DNA of 64,000 nt from Gracilimonas sp. (GTDB lineage Bacteria > Bacteroidota > Rhodothermia > Balneolales > Balneolaceae), in NCBI RefSeq assembly GCF_017641085.1, contig NZ_JAEPPI010000002.1:558001-622000 (forward strand), written 5' to 3'. Numbering within the stretch: the stretch's first letter is position 1; every line of letters starts with the position of its first letter. The notes below the pieces were generated by a model. That model was not told the origin of the DNA. It did not search any database and saw nothing but the letters and a program-made list of their open reading frames with translations. Shown here in pieces: positions 41,443-50,799 of this stretch. A program made the position numbers and the translations under genes.

Positions 41443-44367
41443 ATGAAGACCGTTTACTTAACCGCTATTCTGATGGTATCGGGATTTATTCCGGGACTTA
41501 AGGCGCAAGATACCGCTTCAGATTCGCTGTACAATCAGGCCCATGATTTGTACCGGCAGGCCAAGTATGAGCAGGCGGCTGATCTGTTTAAGGAAGCATC
41601 TGAAAGTTACCTATCGGTTGGTGATTCTGCAGACTGGGCACTTTCCATTTTGAGACAAGGTGATGCTTTCTTGAATCAGGGTGAAGTAAGGAAAGGGGAG
41701 GAACTTTTTATATATGTAAGTGAACATCACCCAAGAAACGCGGAGCCCTCTTTAAAAGCCCAAATATTTAAAAATTTGGGGAGGGTGTACCGGCAGATGG
41801 AGCAATACGAGAAATCAACCGGGTTTTACCAAAAAAGTATTGACTTTGCGGCTGTCACTAAGGATTCATCCCTTATTGCGCAACTAAATAATAATATTTC
41901 CTACCCTTACCTGTACTCCGGAGATTATGAAAAGGCCTTTTCTTATCAGAAAAAAGCAAAAGAAATTTATGAGTCTATAGGAGAAGAGTATAATTTATCC
42001 TTTGTATTGAATGGCATGTTTCTGACGCTCAGAAATTTAGGACTCCATAAACAGGCTAATAAATACATCAGGCACAGTATGGATATAAGGGAAAGGAAGG
42101 GTAACCCAGACTTTATGGATGTTGCTTATCATAATATGGCCGTTAGTTTTAATGATATGGGGCAAACGGATAGTGCCATCATCTACTATGGAAAGTCACT
42201 GGAACTATCCCGCATGCTGGAGAACCCGTATGACATCACGCAGACGCTAATCAATATTGGTCAGCTTTATAAGCGCTCGGGTGAATATGATAATGCACTG
42301 GCTTATTTCAATGAGGCCCTTGAAACCAATTATCAGACTGAACGGCCACGTTCCATTGCCAACAACCTGAAAGAGCTGGCAGAAGTGGCCATTCTGAATG
42401 ATGACCTGAATAACGCTGATAGTTTCTACCGGGAAGCACTGAACTGGATGAAAAAAGTGGATTCCCCTCAAGAGCTGGCTGAGCTTTATGTGGATATTGC
42501 CGGGTTAAAATTAAAGCAGGATAAGTTCGGCGAAGCCAAAGAGTATGTTGAGGAAGCAAAAGACATCTCCATGGGTAATTATGCTTTGCAGCAATCAAAG
42601 GCTCATACTGTACTTGCTGAAATTTACGAGGCACAAGGGGCATTCCGTAAAAGCGTGAATCAATACAGAAGGGCGTATACCTTGTATACCGGTCAAAGTA
42701 TTTCTTCACAAATAGAGCCAACCATAAACCTTGCGGGGGCCTACAGTAAAATCGAATCGGACAGCGCCTTTACATTAGCCGACAAGGCTTTTGCTTTGAT
42801 CGATACTGTCCGAACGAATGTGGCTGGACTTACTTTCAGATCAGGCTTTTTCCGGGATTATGCCGGGTTTTATAACGAGGTGGCTTCCTGGTATGTCACC
42901 CAAAAGAATGACCCGGAGAAGGCTTTTGACTTAGTTGAGGCTGCTAAAGCTCGTGTGCTGATGGATGAGTTAGCCGAGGCCCGTAAAAAAGTGTACGAAA
43001 CGCTGGACGAAGCTACCCTGATCAAAAAGCAGCAGAAAGCTAAACAAATAGACCGGTTATACAGTCAGCTTGAACAAGCAGATTCAAAAGAGGGGGCTGC
43101 GGCAATCAGGGAAGAACTCAAAGATCTGGAATTCGAGTACCAATCTTTTCTGAACGAACTTCATTTAAACAGCAGAGAATTAAAGAATTTTGATTATCCG
43201 AGACCGGTAACCCTCGGCAAAGTACAGGAATTGCTGAATAAAGAAACGGCCGTTGTGGAGTATGCTTTTACCCACACCGGCATAATCAGGTTGGTGGTAC
43301 AACGAGATAATATTTCTGCTTCCTATATAGATTCAGTGAGCTCAACGGATGCCCGGTCATTTTTTACAGAGCACGTGCGCCGTTTCCGCCAATCCATAAC
43401 TGAATCAGAAGAGAAAAGCACGATATATGAGCAGGGTTCGAACTTGTATGATTATTTGATTCCGGCTTTTGAAGAAGTCGAAGGCCCGAAAACAGCAAAC
43501 CTTGTTATCATTCCGGACGGTCCGTTGAGCTTCCTGCCCTTTGAAGCTTTAAGCAGAAACACCCGGTATCTGATCCAGGATTTCCAGGTTAAATACCTGC
43601 CCTCTGCATCCATTTATTCTTTTATACAACCTCCTCACCGGGATACGGAATATGACTTATTGGCTCTGGCCGGCTCCGGTTTTGAAAGTGAAGAAAGCGC
43701 AGCTTACCCGGCGCGTTCGCAGGCCTCATTTGCTTCATTGCCTTCAACTTTGCTGGAGGTGGATTCCATATCGGTGAATTTCAGTAAGGTTAAGGTTCTT
43801 AAGAATGATGATGTTACCGAAGCCACTTTGAAATCCCATAATCTGGGGAATTATCGAATCCTGCATTTTGCTACTCACGCCAATGTGGATGAAACCAATC
43901 CGTTTCGAAGCGGGCTCATACTTTCCAAAAAAGCTGAAGTGGAATCGTTATTTGGGGAAGACGGCCACCTGAATAGTCGCGAAATTTCCAGCCTGAAACT
44001 GAATGCCGATCTGGTAACGCTAAGCGCCTGTAATACCGGTATGGGTAAACTGGTGACTGGCGAGGGACTGCTGGGCTTACAGCGCTCATTTCTTTCCGCC
44101 GGAGCTTCATCGGTGATGGTAAGCTTATGGTCAGTTTTTGACCGAAGTACATCGGTGTTTATGTCGAACTTTTACAGCAGCATGTTAGCTCATCAGCAAG
44201 AGGATTACGGTATGTGGAATCAAACCCTGGATTGGTTTGGCATGTATGAACACCCGATGATTGATTACAAAACCAAAGCTATCCGAGATGCCAAACTGGC
44301 GATGATCGATCACCCTTATTACAACCACCCGGTGTACTGGGCTCCGTTTATTCTGATCGGTAAATAA
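41443..44367 (+). CDS. Secreted TPR-CHAT protease-like protein
   Basis: The ATG at 41443 gives a 974-aa protein with a signal peptide (KTVYLTAILMVSGFIPGLKA); an in-frame ATG at 41341 would add an unlikely leader. Many TPRs follow (about 25-500), then a coiled linker, then a C-terminal CHAT domain. The CHAT domain has the caspase-type dyad His in HFATHA (about 807) and Cys in LSACNTG (about 862). CHAT proteases act as regulated peptidases in several bacterial pathways. The signal peptide places it in the periplasm or outside. The partner or substrate is unknown. A strong terminator follows. Confidence 0.88.
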   Translation: MKTVYLTAILMVSGFIPGLKAQDTASDSLYNQAHDLYRQAKYEQAADLFKEASESYLSVGDSADWALSILRQGDAFLNQGEVRKGEELFIYVSEHHPRNAEPSLKAQIFKNLGRVYRQMEQYEKSTGFYQKSIDFAAVTKDSSLIAQLNNNISYPYLYSGDYEKAFSYQKKAKEIYESIGEEYNLSFVLNGMFLTLRNLGLHKQANKYIRHSMDIRERKGNPDFMDVAYHNMAVSFNDMGQTDSAIIYYGKSLELSRMLENPYDITQTLINIGQLYKRSGEYDNALAYFNEALETNYQTERPRSIANNLKELAEVAILNDDLNNADSFYREALNWMKKVDSPQELAELYVDIAGLKLKQDKFGEAKEYVEEAKDISMGNYALQQSKAHTVLAEIYEAQGAFRKSVNQYRRAYTLYTGQSISSQIEPTINLAGAYSKIESDSAFTLADKAFALIDTVRTNVAGLTFRSGFFRDYAGFYNEVASWYVTQKNDPEKAFDLVEAAKARVLMDELAEARKKVYETLDEATLIKKQQKAKQIDRLYSQLEQADSKEGAAAIREELKDLEFEYQSFLNELHLNSRELKNFDYPRPVTLGKVQELLNKETAVVEYAFTHTGIIRLVVQRDNISASYIDSVSSTDARSFFTEHVRRFRQSITESEEKSTIYEQGSNLYDYLIPAFEEVEGPKTANLVIIPDGPLSFLPFEALSRNTRYLIQDFQVKYLPSASIYSFIQPPHRDTEYDLLALAGSGFESEESAAYPARSQASFASLPSTLLEVDSISVNFSKVKVLKNDDVTEATLKSHNLGNYRILHFATHANVDETNPFRSGLILSKKAEVESLFGEDGHLNSREISSLKLNADLVTLSACNTGMGKLVTGEGLLGLQRSFLSAGASSVMVSLWSVFDRSTSVFMSNFYSSMLAHQQEDYGMWNQTLDWFGMYEHPMIDYKTKAIRDAKLAMIDHPYYNHPVYWAPFILIGK

Positions 44368-44404
44368 AAAACGCTCCGACGTCGAGCGTGCGGAGCGTTT
44401 TTTT
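44366..44404. terminator. Strong bidirectional terminator after the TPR-CHAT gene
   Basis: AACGCTCCG and CGGAGCGTT (within 44366-44404) form a stem extended by A-run/T-run pairing with a 12-nt loop. Seven T's follow on the plus strand and six on the minus strand, so it serves both the TPR-CHAT gene and the convergent peptidase gene. The following 117 nt (44405-44521) show nothing else. Confidence 0.85.
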
Positions 44405-44521
44405 AAACTCAATATCTAACTTCGAACAAAAAAGGCTCAAGTTTGAAGTTCTCTTACCTTGCTCCAATCGCTCTGCGTTAGAGCAGAAAAGATCGAAGGT
44501 TGGTGTTGGATGTTCTTTGTT

Positions 44522-46153
44522 CTACCGAGGATCAACCTGTGTCTTTTCGATGAACTCCTGGTTGTCAACCTGTGGGCGATCCGGGGAGTTGGCTAAAAGA
44601 GCAGTAAGGTTATAAACGAGTTTTGTGCGCTTTAAATAAGGCTCGAATGTAATTTTTTCGATGTGATCCTGCGGGCGGTGATAATCTTCGTGCGTTCCGT
44701 TAAAGAAAAACACAAAAGGCACTCCAAGTCGCCCAAAGTTCCAGTGGTCACTTCTGCGATAAAACTGGTTTGGATCTTCAAGATCATTATATCGGTCGCT
44801 AAGTACCAGGTTTGGCCCCATCACATTGGCCATTTGAGTAAGGCTGTCCATTTGTGAGGAAATAATTTTCCCACCAATGATGTACACATAGCTGCTGTCA
44901 CTGTTTTGGTGTTCAGGATCAACCCTTCCAATCATGTCAATGTTAATGTTCGCCACCGTATTCTCGATGGAGAAAATAGGGTGGTCGGAATAATAGCGGG
45001 AACCTAAGAGTCCTTTTTCCTCACCGGATACACTCAAAAATAAAACACTTCTTTTTGGCCCAACACCGGCGGCTTTTGCCTCAGCCATGGCTTGTGCGGT
45101 ATGCAGCGTAGCTACGGTTCCACTTCCGTCGTCATCGGCGCCGTTGTAAATGTTATCTCCGGTTGAATCGGGCTGACCAACACCAACGTGATCGTAGTGT
45201 GCGCTAAGTACTACCACTTCATTCTTCAGCTCCGGGTCGCTTCCTTCCAGTAAAGCAACCACGTTTTTGGTATGAACCGTATTCTCATTCACAACAGGAT
45301 TGTGGTATAACGTTTGTCCTTCCAAAGGCTTGGCTTGGAAAGAGGCAGGCTCTTCGAGAATTTTTCTTTGTGTTTCGGCTAAGGCCTCCAGGTTTTCAAG
45401 TCCAAGCATCCGGGCTCCCAGTTCAGGGTGAACACGGTTGAATGCCGGAGCCGTACTGCCATCATCTTCCTGCAAATACTTGAGGTTCAGTCCTTGTCCG
45501 CGCCCAAAATAATTCTGGCGTGTTTTTGCTTCCTGAAGAAAGTCGGTGGTGTCGGTTCCTACAATCAGGATGGTACCTACCGCGCCACCAGATGTAAGTG
45601 CTCTTTGCAAGTATTGCATGTTGGTGTTAGAGCGCTCATACAGCACAAACAACCATTTACCGGATACATCTTCCGGAAAGTGATTGATGCCTTCCGCTTC
45701 GTTATACATGCCGGCGCCTGCAAAAACAACAGGCCCGCTTACGGTGTCACTACCGCCAAAAAGCGTAACAAAGTTTCCGATTTCTTGTGCGTTATGAGTT
45801 GAATTGTCAACTACTTCATCACCATCAGCAAGGCGGTAGGTAACCTCTTCAACGGCAGGTTGGGTAAGTTCGTAGTGTTGAAAATAGGAGTTATCGTCAC
45901 CTACAGGTTTCAGTCCTATTTCCGCATATCGCTTGGACAAATAGCGTGCGGCTTTTTCTTCACCAATGGTTCCGGTTTCCCTTCCCTGAAGAGAGTCGTG
46001 GGCCAATACGGCCAGGTCGTTGTATAAGCGATCTTTGGTGATTTCTTCAGAAAACGAATAAATGGTTGGAGGAGGTGTGTCAGGTCCTTTCTTGAAAATA
46101 CTGCATGCAGAAAGGGATAATGCGAGTAAAAAAAGTAGTGCTTTATTAGTCAT
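44522..46153 (-). CDS. M28-family zinc aminopeptidase lipoprotein
   Basis: The 543-aa protein has a lipobox (ALSLSACS), a PA-like insert (about 110-300) and a catalytic M28 domain. Zinc-ligand motifs are SAHYDHVG, GADDDGSGT, SGEEKGLLGS, INIDMIGR and a late HEDYHRPQDH. It should trim peptides from the amino end on the envelope side. It is a typical two-zinc M28 member of normal length with all ligands visible. It lies 14 nt downstream of scpA in the same direction. Confidence 0.9.
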   Translation of the reverse strand: MTNKALLFLLALSLSACSIFKKGPDTPPPTIYSFSEEITKDRLYNDLAVLAHDSLQGRETGTIGEEKAARYLSKRYAEIGLKPVGDDNSYFQHYELTQPAVEEVTYRLADGDEVVDNSTHNAQEIGNFVTLFGGSDTVSGPVVFAGAGMYNEAEGINHFPEDVSGKWLFVLYERSNTNMQYLQRALTSGGAVGTILIVGTDTTDFLQEAKTRQNYFGRGQGLNLKYLQEDDGSTAPAFNRVHPELGARMLGLENLEALAETQRKILEEPASFQAKPLEGQTLYHNPVVNENTVHTKNVVALLEGSDPELKNEVVVLSAHYDHVGVGQPDSTGDNIYNGADDDGSGTVATLHTAQAMAEAKAAGVGPKRSVLFLSVSGEEKGLLGSRYYSDHPIFSIENTVANINIDMIGRVDPEHQNSDSSYVYIIGGKIISSQMDSLTQMANVMGPNLVLSDRYNDLEDPNQFYRRSDHWNFGRLGVPFVFFFNGTHEDYHRPQDHIEKITFEPYLKRTKLVYNLTALLANSPDRPQVDNQEFIEKTQVDPR

Positions 46154-46167
46154 TAAGGTAATCAGGT

Positions 46168-46911
46168 TTAGTTAGCGCCGATGATTTCATCCACCGGCTT
46201 TAGGTCGATATAAAATTTCGTAGGGTCTTCTTCGAGAAACAGGTTGATTTGTTGCTCCTTAATCATTTCCAGAACTGCCAGGAAAGTCACAACCACATAG
46301 ATTTTGTTCTTCAGGGTTGAACAGATTTCCATAAAGGTTTGCCGGCCGTGCTCTTGTAAGCGGTTCAGTACAAATTCGGCTTGTTCTTCAACGGTAGTGC
46401 TTACTTTTTCAACGTGGTGAACAATGTTCTTTCGCTCAATATCCTGTAGTACTTTTTTGAAGGCGGCGATCAGGTCAAACATAGTTACGTCCTGCAAAGC
46501 TTCTCCGGTGGCCTGTTGTTCCACATCGTCGGCTTCCGGGTATCCGCGCATAAACTGTTTGCGGACTTCTTCGTCCATGTCGGCCATTTTTTCCGACATT
46601 TCCTTGTATCGTTTGTATTCCAGCAGCCGTTGCACCAGTTCATATCGCGGATCAGACTCATCCATTTCTTCATCGTCAGAGTCTTCCCGAGGGAGCATCA
46701 TTTTGGCTTTGATTGACATCAGCATACTGGCCATCAAAATAAATTCACTGGCTACATCCAGGTCCAGTTCTTCCAGCATATGAATGTAATCCAGGAATTG
46801 CTTGGTGATGTAGGAGATAGGGATATTGTAAATATCGAGTTCGTCCTTTTTGATAAAGAAAAGGAGCAGGTCGAGCGGGCCTTCAAAGTTGTTGAGCTGT
46901 ACGCGATACAT
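46168..46911 (-). CDS. scpA: Segregation and condensation protein A
   Basis: The 247-aa protein begins with the ScpA signature MYRVQLNNFEGPLDLLLFFI, then KDELDIYNIPISYIT, and ends with a winged-helix-like C-terminal domain. ScpA is the kleisin that bridges the SMC heads in chromosome condensation. scpB and smc are not in the window. It is divergent from the sigma factor gene across a 97-nt gap. Confidence 0.95.
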   Translation of the reverse strand: MYRVQLNNFEGPLDLLLFFIKKDELDIYNIPISYITKQFLDYIHMLEELDLDVASEFILMASMLMSIKAKMMLPREDSDDEEMDESDPRYELVQRLLEYKRYKEMSEKMADMDEEVRKQFMRGYPEADDVEQQATGEALQDVTMFDLIAAFKKVLQDIERKNIVHHVEKVSTTVEEQAEFVLNRLQEHGRQTFMEICSTLKNKIYVVVTFLAVLEMIKEQQINLFLEEDPTKFYIDLKPVDEIIGAN

Positions 46912-46962
46912 ACCTTAAAACTACACTGTTAGAAACTAAATTTCTTTATTTTCTTTTGGTTG

Positions 46963-46985
46963 GTGAATGTTATTTTAGCATTCAC
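46963..46985. promoter_or_regulatory. Inverted repeat upstream of the sigma factor gene
   Basis: GTGAATG (46963-46969) and CATTCAC (46979-46985) are perfect 7-bp inverted copies around 9 nt, ending 23 nt before the sigma factor ATG. It could be an operator or a leader hairpin; no T-run follows. Confidence 0.35.
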
Positions 46986-47008
46986 TTAATTTAGGCAAAA
47001 ATAAGGGC

Positions 47009-47554
47009 ATGGATTATTCGAAATTTGTAGATGCCATACTGGAAAACAATGAGGCTGCAATCACGGAACAGGTGAATGTAATCACTCCGGTGCTTATTAA
47101 GTTTTTGATGGTACGCCTGGATGCCACAGTTCATGATGCTCAGGACTGCGCACAAAATACGCTCCTGATTGCCATAGAAAAAATTCGCGAAGACAAGATT
47201 TCGAACCCGGATGCGGTAATAAACTACCTGTTTACCACGGCCAAACACGAGTATTTTAAGCAGCTTTCCAAAGACCGTGAGGTCAATTATGAGGACCTTC
47301 CCGAGCACCATTCAGACAAGGCCGATCAGCTTAACCGATTGCTCGATAATGAGAAAATGAACATCCTGAAACGCTGTATGGAGTCGTTAAAGGCTGATTA
47401 TAAAAAATACATTGAATATTGGTTTCAGAATCCTGACTACGAAACTTCGGTGGTTGCCGATCATTTTAATATCTCTGTGAACAATGCCTGGACCAAGAAA
47501 CACCGGGTGATAAATGTGCTCAAAGAATGCTTCGAAAAAAAAATTAAACTTTAA
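47009..47554 (+). CDS. ECF-like sigma-70 family factor
   Basis: The 181-aa protein has a region 2-like part (DAQDCAQNTLLIAIEKIRED, NYLFTTAKHEYFKQLSKDRE, about 50-95) and a C-terminal region 4-like helix-turn-helix (VADHFNISVNNAWTKKHRVI, about 148-167). The match to standard ECF factors is moderate. The gene is followed after 89 nt by a one-TM TPR protein with an anti-sigma-like layout. Function is inferred from domains. Confidence 0.8.
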   Translation: MDYSKFVDAILENNEAAITEQVNVITPVLIKFLMVRLDATVHDAQDCAQNTLLIAIEKIREDKISNPDAVINYLFTTAKHEYFKQLSKDREVNYEDLPEHHSDKADQLNRLLDNEKMNILKRCMESLKADYKKYIEYWFQNPDYETSVVADHFNISVNNAWTKKHRVINVLKECFEKKIKL

Positions 47555-47643
47555 CTGTAAGGAATTGCTTTTTCATCGCTCTAACTATGTGAGATCAGAA
47601 TGTATTTATAGAATACATTCTGAAGTAATAGAAAAGCTTTAGT

Positions 47644-48450
47644 ATGGAAAATTCGAGAGAAACAGAAATTAGACAGCAGATAGATGCCTACATAAAAGGG
47701 CAACTTTCGGAGGAAGAGATTCAGGCTCTGTGGAATGAGTTCGCGAAAAACCCGGAACTGTTGGATGTTCTTGAAGTTGAGGTAAACGTAAAAGAACTGA
47801 TTGAACGTGAAGCATTAAACTCAAAACCGGATTCAGGGTCGGCTACCATCAGGAAACTTCCTTCTTACACCTGGCATGTAGCGGCAGCGGCCGTTTTTGT
47901 GATCATTGCTTTGGTGCAAATATTCAGGATAGAAACTCCAACTCAGATCGACCAGTTTGTAATTAATCAAATCGGACCCGATCAGGTGGAAACGTCAGAT
48001 GGTGTTCGGGCTAAAGACATGCGCATTACCACAGCAGATTCTCTCCTGAACCTCGGCTTTGAAGCCATCGTCTCAGGAAACGAAGACCGCGCACTTGAGC
48101 TGTTTGATGAGGTTATAAACCGATTTGATGAAGAGCCCTATGGATCGAAAGCATATCTCAATAAAGGGATTATACTTTACAACGAATCTAATTACGAAGA
48201 GGCAATCTCTGCATTCCGGGAAGCGGCAGAACGGGTTGAAGACAGCCGCATGATTCTCGAAAAAGCGTATTGGTATATGGGCAATGCCCTTGTGAATGTA
48301 GGAGAACTCGAGGAAGCTCAAAAAGCAGTATTCGAAGCCTATCAACTGGATGGCATGTTTCGTCAGCCGGCTTTCCGTTTGCTGAAGAAGCTTAACGACG
48401 ACCTTGGCAGTTCAGACTACGAAGGCTTTGATGCCCAGCAGTTAGAGTAA
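47644..48450 (+). CDS. Single-TM TPR protein, putative anti-sigma factor
   Basis: The 268-aa product has a short cytosolic N-terminus (about 1-75; QQIDAYIKGQLSEEEIQALW), one membrane segment (about 78-96; WHVAAAAVFVIIALVQIF) and periplasmic TPRs (about 130-260). The N-terminal part resembles the small sigma-binding domains of anti-sigma factors in Bacteroidota, and the gene follows a sigma factor. It could therefore hold the sigma factor at the membrane and sense periplasmic protein state through its TPRs. Confidence 0.65.
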   Translation: MENSRETEIRQQIDAYIKGQLSEEEIQALWNEFAKNPELLDVLEVEVNVKELIEREALNSKPDSGSATIRKLPSYTWHVAAAAVFVIIALVQIFRIETPTQIDQFVINQIGPDQVETSDGVRAKDMRITTADSLLNLGFEAIVSGNEDRALELFDEVINRFDEEPYGSKAYLNKGIILYNESNYEEAISAFREAAERVEDSRMILEKAYWYMGNALVNVGELEEAQKAVFEAYQLDGMFRQPAFRLLKKLNDDLGSSDYEGFDAQQLE

Positions 48451-48460
48451 TTTCCAGCAA

Positions 48461-50716
48461 TTACTCACTGTGTACCTGAGGAATAGGTTCGGCTCCTTCC
48501 TTCATATGATTCATCAGGAAATCATGAGCACTCAGCTTGGAATCGCCTTTTTCTTTTTGAGCCCGCTGATAGCTTCCGTCTTCCATTAATAGCCATCGCT
48601 GCTTGTTATCATTAAAATAGATATTGATCACAAACTGCAGGTATTTTTTTAACTCGGTTTTCTCGATAGGGGTAATGGCTTCCACACGGGCATCCAGGTT
48701 GCGGTGCATCCAGTCAGCTGAACCGATAAAGTACTTATGCTCCCCACCATGGTGGAAATAGTAGACACGGGAATGCTCCAGGTACCGTCCAATGATAGAG
48801 TGTACGGTTATGTTCTCACTCATTCCTGCTTTACCCGGAACAAGTCGGCAGACTCCACGGACAATCAGATCTATTTTAACCCCAATCTGAGAGGCTTCAT
48901 ACAGCTTTTGGATAATCATCGGGTCTTCCAGACTGTTCATTTTGGCGATGATACGAGCAGGATTCCCTTTCCGTGCTTCTTTCACCTCTTTTTCAATCAG
49001 TTCGTTCATCTGCTTACGCATATGGTTGGGAGCAACCAATAACTTTTCAAAAGTTTGTTCGGGAGCGTAGCCTGTTAGCAGGTTGAAGATGTCGGTAACA
49101 TCGGAACAGAGTTTTTCATCACAGGTGAAAAGAGCCAGATCTTCATAGAGTTGAGCCGTGTCAGGGTGGTAGTTCCCGGTTCCGATGTGGCAATAGGTTC
49201 TGAGGCCGTCGCTTTCTTCACGAACAACCATGGTGAGCTTGGTGTGAATTTTTAACCCGGGAATGCCATAGGCCACGTGCACACCAAAGTTCTCCAGCTT
49301 TTGTGCCCAATTGATGTTTCGTTCTTCATCAAACCGGGCTTTAATTTCAACCAATACAGCAACCTGTTTTCCCTCCTCAGCGGCATTCATCAGGGAGTGC
49401 ATTAATGGAGAGTCTTTCGAGGTTCTGTATAAAGTTTGTTTTATGGCAAGTACTTTGGGGTCTCGTGCTGCCTCTTCTACAAACCGCTGCGTTGAAAGTT
49501 CAAAACTGTGGTAGGGATGGTGTACCATAAAATCACCTTTCTTGATGACCTCAAAAATGCTAGGGATCTCTTCTTCAGGGTTATGTTTGAGGGAAGGATG
49601 TAAAACCGGAGTCCATACCCGCTCTTTAAGTCTGTTGAACCCACTGAGCTTGGCTATTTCCATAGAATCAGCCAGACCGATCGTTCCTTTCATCTCATAC
49701 ACATCCTGCCAGTTGATGTTCAGGTTTTTGATGAGATATTTTTTCAGATGTTTGGGCATCTCGGCATCAATTTCGAGCCGCACAATTTCGGCAAACTTTC
49801 GTTCTCTCAGCTCATCCTCAATGGTCTCAAGCAGATCTTCGGCTTCTTCCTCATTGCGGTCAACAGAGGCATTCCGGGTTACCCGAAACATGTGCGCGGA
49901 AAGCACCTTCATTCCCGGGAAAAAATGATCCATTTTCTCGCGGATGATATCCTCGATAGGCACAAGAATCACCTTGTTTCCTTTTCGGTGCACCTGCACA
50001 AAACGATTCCTGTTAGCAGGAATCTTAAGTCGGGCAAACGATTTTTCTTTGGTTCTGGGGTTTACCAACTCGATAGCAAAAGAGAGGCTCTTGTTCGAGA
50101 TGAATGGAAAGGGGTGGGATTCATCAACCGCCAGCGGGGTAACGATTGGGTAAACCTGTTTTTGAAAATACCGGTCGCTTACGCTTTGCTGATAGTCGGT
50201 GAGGTCGGAATAGGATTTTATCTGAATACCTTTCTGGGAAAGTTTGGGAACGAGATCCTCAAAAAAACAGCTCCGATAAGCTTCAATCATATTCTGTACT
50301 TCATGCCGAACCGATTTAAGCTGATCGGAAGGGGTCATGCCATCTACTGATAATTCTTTGACTCCGGCCAGCAACTGTCGTTTGAGTCCACCTACCCGCT
50401 TTTGGAAAAACTCATCAAGGTTAGAGCAGACGATAGAAAGAAACTTTACCCGCTCCAGGATTTTATTCTTGTCATTTTGGGCTTCGGCCAGCACACGCTC
50501 GTTGAATTTTAGCCAGCTCAACTCGTAATTGAAAAAGTAATCGCTCCCGAAAATTTTCAGGTTGCTGGATCGCAAATCCTTATGCATACCTTTCTGTTTA
50601 AGGATTTCGTTCTTTTTGGGATTGGCCCTTTTCTTGGCAATCTTCGATTTTTCTGTAACCGATGGGTCGAAGTTAACTTCATCGGGCGATAAGGACGTCT
50701 TTTTCATAAAGGGCAT
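48461..50716 (-). CDS. ppk1: Polyphosphate kinase 1
   Basis: The 751-aa protein has the PPK1 domains in order: an N-terminal domain with NYELSWLKFNERVLAEAQND, the middle domain, and two catalytic PLD-like domains with TYCHIGTGNYHPDTAQLYED and GSADWMHRNLDARVEAI. It makes polyphosphate from ATP by way of a phosphohistidine. An N-terminal extension of about 55 Lys-rich residues precedes the usual start, so a later start is possible. No ppx gene is next to it. Confidence 0.96.
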   Translation of the reverse strand: MPFMKKTSLSPDEVNFDPSVTEKSKIAKKRANPKKNEILKQKGMHKDLRSSNLKIFGSDYFFNYELSWLKFNERVLAEAQNDKNKILERVKFLSIVCSNLDEFFQKRVGGLKRQLLAGVKELSVDGMTPSDQLKSVRHEVQNMIEAYRSCFFEDLVPKLSQKGIQIKSYSDLTDYQQSVSDRYFQKQVYPIVTPLAVDESHPFPFISNKSLSFAIELVNPRTKEKSFARLKIPANRNRFVQVHRKGNKVILVPIEDIIREKMDHFFPGMKVLSAHMFRVTRNASVDRNEEEAEDLLETIEDELRERKFAEIVRLEIDAEMPKHLKKYLIKNLNINWQDVYEMKGTIGLADSMEIAKLSGFNRLKERVWTPVLHPSLKHNPEEEIPSIFEVIKKGDFMVHHPYHSFELSTQRFVEEAARDPKVLAIKQTLYRTSKDSPLMHSLMNAAEEGKQVAVLVEIKARFDEERNINWAQKLENFGVHVAYGIPGLKIHTKLTMVVREESDGLRTYCHIGTGNYHPDTAQLYEDLALFTCDEKLCSDVTDIFNLLTGYAPEQTFEKLLVAPNHMRKQMNELIEKEVKEARKGNPARIIAKMNSLEDPMIIQKLYEASQIGVKIDLIVRGVCRLVPGKAGMSENITVHSIIGRYLEHSRVYYFHHGGEHKYFIGSADWMHRNLDARVEAITPIEKTELKKYLQFVINIYFNDNKQRWLLMEDGSYQRAQKEKGDSKLSAHDFLMNHMKEGAEPIPQVHSE

Positions 50717-50799
50717 TCATTAATTAGCATGCGCAATTCGCTATAAAACTAAGTATAATTCTGTAAACTTAGCGTTAACAATTAGACTATCTCTATAAC

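Noticed and set aside
49748-50350. 200-aa plus-strand frame
   Set aside because: It lies entirely antisense to the well-supported ppk1 gene.
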